A model generated the notes under the pieces. The model worked only from the letters and a program-made list of their open reading frames with translations, did no database searches and was not told the origin of the DNA. From contig DOIX01000354.1 in NCBI GenBank assembly GCA_003511885.1, positions 3,770-13,892 of the forward strand: a stretch of DNA of 10,123 bases, read 5' to 3'. A program made the translations under genes and the position numbers. Positions 6,459 to 10,123 of the stretch are shown piece by piece (positions within the stretch are counted from its first letter, which is position 1; each line of letters starts with the position of its first letter). The DNA comes from Cyanobacteria bacterium UBA11153. GTDB lineage: Bacteria > Cyanobacteriota > Cyanobacteriia > Cyanobacteriales > Coleofasciculaceae.

Positions 6459-6469
6459 TTGCCTCAATT

Positions 6470-7438
6470 GTGAATATTCCAAGTAACATTACAACTCTAA
6501 TCGCTGGCATCATCCTGACTTTGGCGAGCCTCTGGTATGGTAAAAATCACGGACTCATGCCAGTAGCGGCTTCGGAAGATGCCAGCCAAGTGGACAATAT
6601 CTTCAGGCTGATGATGACTGTCGCCACAGGATTATTTATCCTGGTTCAAGGTGTACTGATCGTTTCGATTTTCAAATTTCGCCGTCAAAAGGACGATCAA
6701 ACAGACGGACCGCCCATTGAAGGTAATATTCCCTTAGAGATTCTCTGGACTGCGATTCCTGCTGTCCTCGTCTTAATTATCTCCATCTACAGTTTTGAAG
6801 TGTATAATGCCATGGGCGGACTCGATCCGATGGCATCCCATGACCATAGCAATATGGCACACATGAGGGAAGACAAATCCTCAGCACCACAAAACTTGAT
6901 TGCCTTCAATCCAGGAAAAGGCGCGATTGCACTCGGATTAGGTGCTACACCTGGGAAAGAAGGAGAAGCACCGGATCTCACTGTTAATGTTCTAGGTTTG
7001 CAGTATGCCTGGATTTTCAACTACCCAGACTTAGGCATTGGTGGAGGGGATATCCACGTACCGGTTGGAAAACAAGTCCAATTAAATATATCAGCGGCAG
7101 ACGTGATCCATTCCTTTTGGCTCCCAGAGTTTCGGATCAAACAAGATGCTATTCCTGGCAGGAATACTGTCCTAACTTTCACACCAAATAAGGTTGGTGA
7201 ATATCCAATCGTTTGCGCGGAACTTTGTGGCTCCTATCATGGAGGAATGGTTAGTAAACTCTACGTCCATAGTGCCGAAGACTATCAGGCATGGCTCCAA
7301 TCCCAACAAATCGCCAGTACTGCTAATTTAGAAGAAGCGATTGCTGTAAATCCAGCACAACTCTCAGAGAGCGAATTTTTAGCTCCCTACGCTGCTGAAA
7401 TAGGGATCGATTCACAAACTATACAACATATCCATTAA
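6470..7438 (+). CDS. ctaC: Cytochrome c oxidase subunit II
   Basis: Subunit II accepts electrons from the soluble donor (cytochrome c or plastocyanin) at its CuA centre and passes them to heme a of subunit I. The 322-residue protein has an N-terminal hydrophobic segment (about 7-24, signal or anchor), then transmembrane hairpin helices at about 46-68 and 88-110, then a lumenal/periplasmic cupredoxin domain. All CuA ligands are visible: H214 (DVIHSFW), C249, E251, C253, H257 and M260 in CAELCGSYHGGM. The aromatic patch GLQYAWIF (176-183) for electron entry is present. A 50-60-residue insert between the hairpin and this patch includes a His/Met-rich stretch (SHDHSNMAHM, 123-132). Translation starts at GTG with AGGAGG upstream. 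It is the first gene of a ctaC-ctaD-ctaE operon, 141 bp before ctaD. Confidence 0.96.
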   Translation: MNIPSNITTLIAGIILTLASLWYGKNHGLMPVAASEDASQVDNIFRLMMTVATGLFILVQGVLIVSIFKFRRQKDDQTDGPPIEGNIPLEILWTAIPAVLVLIISIYSFEVYNAMGGLDPMASHDHSNMAHMREDKSSAPQNLIAFNPGKGAIALGLGATPGKEGEAPDLTVNVLGLQYAWIFNYPDLGIGGGDIHVPVGKQVQLNISAADVIHSFWLPEFRIKQDAIPGRNTVLTFTPNKVGEYPIVCAELCGSYHGGMVSKLYVHSAEDYQAWLQSQQIASTANLEEAIAVNPAQLSESEFLAPYAAEIGIDSQTIQHIH

Positions 7439-7439
7439 T

Positions 7440-7575
7440 GTTGTTGGTTGTTAGTTGTGAGTTGTTGATTATTAGTTTGGTAGTCCTAGTCCCGAAAGAT
7501 TGACCGAGAAGAAACAACTCAAGAATAAAGAACCAAGAACAAGGAACAAACAACCAAAAAACCAATCAGCAATAA
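7440..7575. repeat. Inverted heptamer-repeat block in the ctaC-ctaD spacer
   Basis: The left part (7440-7488) is T/G-rich in 7-bp steps: gttgttg, gttgtta, gttgtga, gttgttg, attatta and degenerate units. The right part (7513-7575) is A/C-rich with the same period: aacaact, caagaat, aaagaac, caagaac, aaggaac, aaacaac, caaaaaa, ccaatca, gcaataa. The two parts are roughly inverse-complementary and could pair over an unrepeated centre. The block fills the spacer and stops 4 nt before the ctaD ATG, which leaves no recognisable Shine-Dalgarno sequence for ctaD. Confidence 0.75.
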
Positions 7576-7579
7576 TTCC

Positions 7580-9262
7580 ATGTCAACTCAAGCAATAGAA
7601 TCCACAGGGACACAAGATCCCGGTCAGCCCAAAGAGCCAAAACAAAGAGTTTGGCTCGATTACTTTACCTTCAATACAGACCACAAAGTAATCGGTATTC
7701 AATACCTGGTTACATCATTTCTATTCTATTTCATCGGTGGCGCTCTCGCCGGAGGAATCCGTACCGAATTGGCAACACCTGCTCCAGATTTCGTAGATCC
7801 GGAAACCTATAACCGACTATTTACGATGCACGGAACAATCATGATCTTTTTCTGGATTGTTCCTGCTGGTGCAGCCTTTGCTAACTATTTGATCCCGTTA
7901 ATGATTGGGGCAGAAGATATGGCATTCCCCAAACTTAATGCGGTAGCTTTTTGGCTGGTTCCTCCCGGAAGTTTGCTACTATTAAGTAGCTTTTTCTTCG
8001 GTGCAGCAGAGTCTGGTTGGACTTCCTACCCTCCCTTGAGTTTAATTAGTAGTAAGGTGGGTGAGGGAATTTGGATTTTTAGTCTCCTGGTAATTGGAAC
8101 TTCTTCAATTCTGGGTGCAGTTAACTTTTTGACGACTATCCTCAAAATGCGGATACCCAGTATGGGGCTTTATCAAATGCCCCTATTTTGCTGGGCAATG
8201 ATTGCTACTTCCGCCTTGATTTTATTGTCCACACCAGTTTTAGCAGCAGCTCTGATTCTCCTTTCATTTGACTTAATTGCGGGGACGAGTTTCTTTAATC
8301 CCGCAGGTGGAGGAGATCCCATTGTTTATCAGCACATGTTTTGGTTTTATTCCCATCCGGCGGTTTACATTATGGTACTGCCGTTTTTCGGGGTAATTTC
8401 CGAAGTATTGCCAGTCCACGCTCGCAAGCCAATCTTTGGGTATCGCGCGATCGCATATTCCAGTTTAGCGATCGCATTTTTGGGCTTGATTGTTTGGGCG
8501 CACCACATGTTTACTAGCGGTACTCCGGGTTGGTTGCGGATGTTTTTTATGATCGCTACCATGATTATCGCTGTACCTACTGGGATTAAAGTATTTAGCT
8601 GGTGTGCCACGCTTTGGGGGGGCAAAATCAGTTTTAATAGTGCGATGATCTTTGGCATTGGTTTTATTTCTGCCTTTGTTATTGGTGGTTTAAGTGGTGT
8701 GATGCTCGCATCAGTACCCTTTGACTTGCACGTTCACGATTCATATTTTGTCGTTGCTCACATGCACTATGTTCTCTTCGGAGGTAGTGTTTTTGGTATA
8801 TTTGCGGGATTCTACCATTGGTTTCCGAAGATGACAGGAAGGATGATTAATGAGACGTTAGGAAAAATTCACTTTGCCCTGACGTTTATTGGTCTCAATA
8901 TTACCTTCTTACCCATGCACGAGTTGGGATTACTGGGGATGAATCGACGAGTGGCTCTCTACGATCCCAAATTCCAAACTTTGAATATTATCTGCACTGT
9001 TGGGGCTTATATTATGGCTGTTTCAACGGTGCCTTTCATCATTAATGTCTTCTGGAGTTTAGCAAAAGGTGCTAAAGCAGGTCGCAATCCTTGGCGTGCT
9101 TTAACATTAGAATGGCAGACAAGTTCTCCGCCAGCAATTGAGAACTTTGCAGAAGAACCAATTTTATGGTCGGAACCTTACGAATACGGGATTGACAGCT
9201 ATAGTATTGACAGCGAGCAACAGGTTGAGGAAATTCTGGCTGAAGTCAAAGCCAATGCTTAG
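7580..9262 (+). CDS. ctaD: Cytochrome c oxidase subunit I (aa3 type, A2-like)
   Basis: Subunit I holds heme a and the heme a3-CuB site where O2 is reduced to water with proton pumping. The 560-residue length and about twelve spans fit the heme-copper oxidase family. Ligands seen: H84 and H397 (heme a), H395 (heme a3), H259, H308 and H309 (CuB), with Y263 placed to form the His-Tyr crosslink. D-channel residues N102, D113 and N120 are present in NYLIPLMIGAEDMAFPKLN, and the K-channel lysine is K337 (VPTGIKVF). Helix VI reads YSHPAVY instead of GHPEVY, so the channel glutamate is replaced by the Tyr-Ser pair that defines A2-type oxidases. The start ATG directly follows a heptamer block and lacks a Shine-Dalgarno sequence. 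The middle gene of the operon, it is intact. Confidence 0.97.
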   Translation: MSTQAIESTGTQDPGQPKEPKQRVWLDYFTFNTDHKVIGIQYLVTSFLFYFIGGALAGGIRTELATPAPDFVDPETYNRLFTMHGTIMIFFWIVPAGAAFANYLIPLMIGAEDMAFPKLNAVAFWLVPPGSLLLLSSFFFGAAESGWTSYPPLSLISSKVGEGIWIFSLLVIGTSSILGAVNFLTTILKMRIPSMGLYQMPLFCWAMIATSALILLSTPVLAAALILLSFDLIAGTSFFNPAGGGDPIVYQHMFWFYSHPAVYIMVLPFFGVISEVLPVHARKPIFGYRAIAYSSLAIAFLGLIVWAHHMFTSGTPGWLRMFFMIATMIIAVPTGIKVFSWCATLWGGKISFNSAMIFGIGFISAFVIGGLSGVMLASVPFDLHVHDSYFVVAHMHYVLFGGSVFGIFAGFYHWFPKMTGRMINETLGKIHFALTFIGLNITFLPMHELGLLGMNRRVALYDPKFQTLNIICTVGAYIMAVSTVPFIINVFWSLAKGAKAGRNPWRALTLEWQTSSPPAIENFAEEPILWSEPYEYGIDSYSIDSEQQVEEILAEVKANA

Positions 9263-9474
9263 TCATTAGTCATTGGTCATTAGTCATTAGTCTTTTGTTT
9301 AAAAGCAACAACCAATAACCAACAACCAACAAACACCAGCAAATGACCAATCACCAACAACTAACAACCAACAGCAAATGACCAATCACCAAGGACAAAT
9401 CACCAAGAACAAATGACTAATCACCAATCACCAAGGACTAATCACCAAGGACAAATGACCAATCACCAATGACT
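9261..9474. repeat. Head-to-head heptamer repeat array (5 + 24 units) in the ctaD-ctaE spacer
   Basis: Five units in inverse orientation (agtcatt, agtcatt, ggtcatt, agtcatt, agtcttt) occupy 9261-9295, starting within the ctaD stop codon. After an 11-nt spacer, 24 uninterrupted 7-bp units run from 9307 to 9474, mostly aatcacc, aatgacc, aatgact, aacaacc and aaggaca. The left arm is the reverse complement of aatgact/aatgacc units in the right arm, so the transcript can form a hairpin of about 30 bp. This is a heptanucleotide STRR-type array. Its last unit contains the ATG at 9469. Confidence 0.9.
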
Positions 9475-9476
9475 TT

Positions 9477-9483
9477 AAAGGAG
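9477..9483 (+). promoter_or_regulatory. Ribosome binding site that decides the ctaE start
   Basis: AAAGGAG is the first non-repeat sequence after the heptamer array and lies 3 nt before the ATG at 9487. Spacing is short, but the upstream ATG at 9469 is part of a repeat unit and is preceded only by repeat sequence without any Shine-Dalgarno match. Confidence 0.6.
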
Positions 9484-9486
9484 TTT

Positions 9487-10110
9487 ATGCAAAGTTCAAC
9501 GATCGATCCTTCCAAAACTGCCCTCAACTATCATAAAGCGGAGGAAACCGTAACTCACCATGGAGGACATCACGATTTTCGGATGTTCGGGATAGTTGTC
9601 TTTTTGATTGCTGAGAGTATGATTTTTCTCGGCTTGTTTGCTGCCTTTTTGATTTACAAATCAACACTACCTGAATGGCCGCCAGCAGGAACTCCTGAGT
9701 TAGAATTATTACTGCCAGGAATTAACACAATAAATCTAATTTCTAGCAGTTTTGTCATGCACAAAGGTCAAAGTGCCATTAAAAGGAATGATAACGCTGG
9801 ATTGAAACTTTGGTTTAGCATCACGGCGGTGATGGGGGCATTATTCCTAGTGGGACAAATTTATGAATACGGGCATCTGGGATTTGGTTTGACAACAAAC
9901 TTATTTACCAGTTGCTTTTTTGTCTTGACTGGATTCCACGGATTGCACGTCACAGCAGGACTTTTTCTCATTTTGGCAGTATTGTGGCGATCGCGCAAAC
10001 CTAATCACTATTCCAGCGAGTCTCATTTTGGCGTGGAAGCCTCAGAGTTGTACTGGCACTTTGTCGATGTAGTGTGGATTATTCTCTTCACACTGGTGTA
10101 TTTGTTGTAA
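9487..10110 (+). CDS. ctaE: Cytochrome c oxidase subunit III
   Basis: Subunit III stabilises subunit I and sustains proton uptake in aa3 oxidases. The preferred ATG gives 207 residues; an ATG 18 bases upstream (9469) would give 213 but lies in the last heptamer of a non-coding repeat array. Five hydrophobic spans are visible (about 33-57, 77-93, 108-125, 138-168 and 190-207), which is the short form lacking the first two helices of the seven-helix protein. Conserved residues include E43 in FLIAESMIF, H151 and H154 in GFHGLHV, and E187, W190, H191, D194 and W197 in ELYWHFVDVVWI. A His-rich N-terminus (THHGGHHD) precedes helix 1. It is the third gene of the operon and complete. Confidence 0.95.
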   Translation: MQSSTIDPSKTALNYHKAEETVTHHGGHHDFRMFGIVVFLIAESMIFLGLFAAFLIYKSTLPEWPPAGTPELELLLPGINTINLISSSFVMHKGQSAIKRNDNAGLKLWFSITAVMGALFLVGQIYEYGHLGFGLTTNLFTSCFFVLTGFHGLHVTAGLFLILAVLWRSRKPNHYSSESHFGVEASELYWHFVDVVWIILFTLVYLL

Positions 10111-10123
10111 TTGTTAATTGTTA
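10110..10123. repeat. Start of a further heptamer repeat after ctaE (cut by window end)
   Basis: attgtta occurs twice in perfect tandem, from the last base of the ctaE stop codon to the window edge. Two units alone are weak evidence, but the position right after the gene matches the arrays in the other oxidase spacers. Confidence 0.4.

Larger units (their letters stand above)
5893..6469. other. Divergent regulatory spacer between ctaA and ctaC
   Basis: These 577 bases lie between the starts of ctaA and ctaC and must hold both promoters. I see no coding sequence, transfer RNA or insertion element. The region is AT-rich in the middle (6180-6230). It contains a 25-bp dyad at 6087-6111 and a weaker inverted pair agggat/atccct (6289-6294, 6303-6308). 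TTGACC at 6232-6237 is a possible -35 box for ctaC, but the best -10 candidate (TAAAGT, 6257-6262) is 19 nt away and weak. The ctaC leader would then be about 200 nt long. Confidence 0.6.

Noticed and set aside
6433..6486. Short upstream frame of 17 codons overlapping the ctaC start
   Set aside because: It has no Shine-Dalgarno sequence of its own, and the strong AGGAGG lies inside it serving the GTG of ctaC; a leader peptide cannot be supported.
6787..7020. 77-codon minus-strand frame opposite ctaC
   Set aside because: Shadow of the ctaC lumenal insert, with no start signals.
8365..8658. 97-codon minus-strand frame opposite ctaD
   Set aside because: Shadow of the most conserved part of subunit I (CuB ligands and K-channel).
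9307..9474. Possible CRISPR array in the ctaD-ctaE spacer
   Set aside because: The period is 7 bp with no separate repeat and spacer segments; it is a simple tandem heptamer array.

Overview
The window looks like chromosomal DNA of a cyanobacterium, probably a filamentous one. The evidence is six exact copies of the HIP1 octamer GCGATCGC (starts at 2900, 3989, 5753, 8447, 8468, 9987), heptanucleotide tandem repeats in several gene spacers, palindromic interspersed repeats of types I recall from cyanobacterial genomes, and a cyanobacterial-style aa3 oxidase locus (ctaB-ctaA divergent from ctaC-ctaD-ctaE).

Region 1 (1-2682): the 3' part of a large ROCO-family gene. It encodes leucine-rich repeats, a Roc GTPase domain, a COR-type region with a CxCxxC motif, an in-frame block of palindromic DNA repeats that is translated, and a C-terminal tail that has its own plausible ribosome binding site and ATG. 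The gene is open from base 1, so its true start lies outside the window; the first ATG at 232 is inside the repeats.

Region 2 (2683-3370): no convincing gene. It holds a GC-rich hairpin next to sequence resembling the end of an IS200/IS605-type element, probably a relic.

Region 3 (3371-3760): a small zinc-ribbon, single-membrane-span protein of unknown function. It is separated from the convergent ctaB gene by a perfect 32-bp palindrome nested inside a second inverted repeat.

Region 4 (3772-5892, minus strand): ctaA then ctaB in transcription order. CtaB makes heme O from protoheme and CtaA converts heme O to heme A.

Region 5 (5893-6469): a 577-bp divergent regulatory spacer with a 25-bp dyad symmetry.

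Region 6 (6470-10110, plus strand): ctaC, ctaD and ctaE, subunits II, I and III of an aa3-type cytochrome c oxidase. All ligand residues that I can check are present. The two spacers inside this operon, and the ctaA-ctaB spacer, are built from 7-bp-periodic repeats; the ctaD-ctaE spacer alone has 24 consecutive heptamers running into the first possible ATG of ctaE.

The genes of regions 4-6 form one functional unit: heme A synthesis plus the oxidase that uses it. The ROCO gene is unrelated accessory or signalling material. The oxidase genes are ordinary. The unusual signals are the repeat-bridged ROCO fusion and the inverted heptamer blocks between the oxidase genes.
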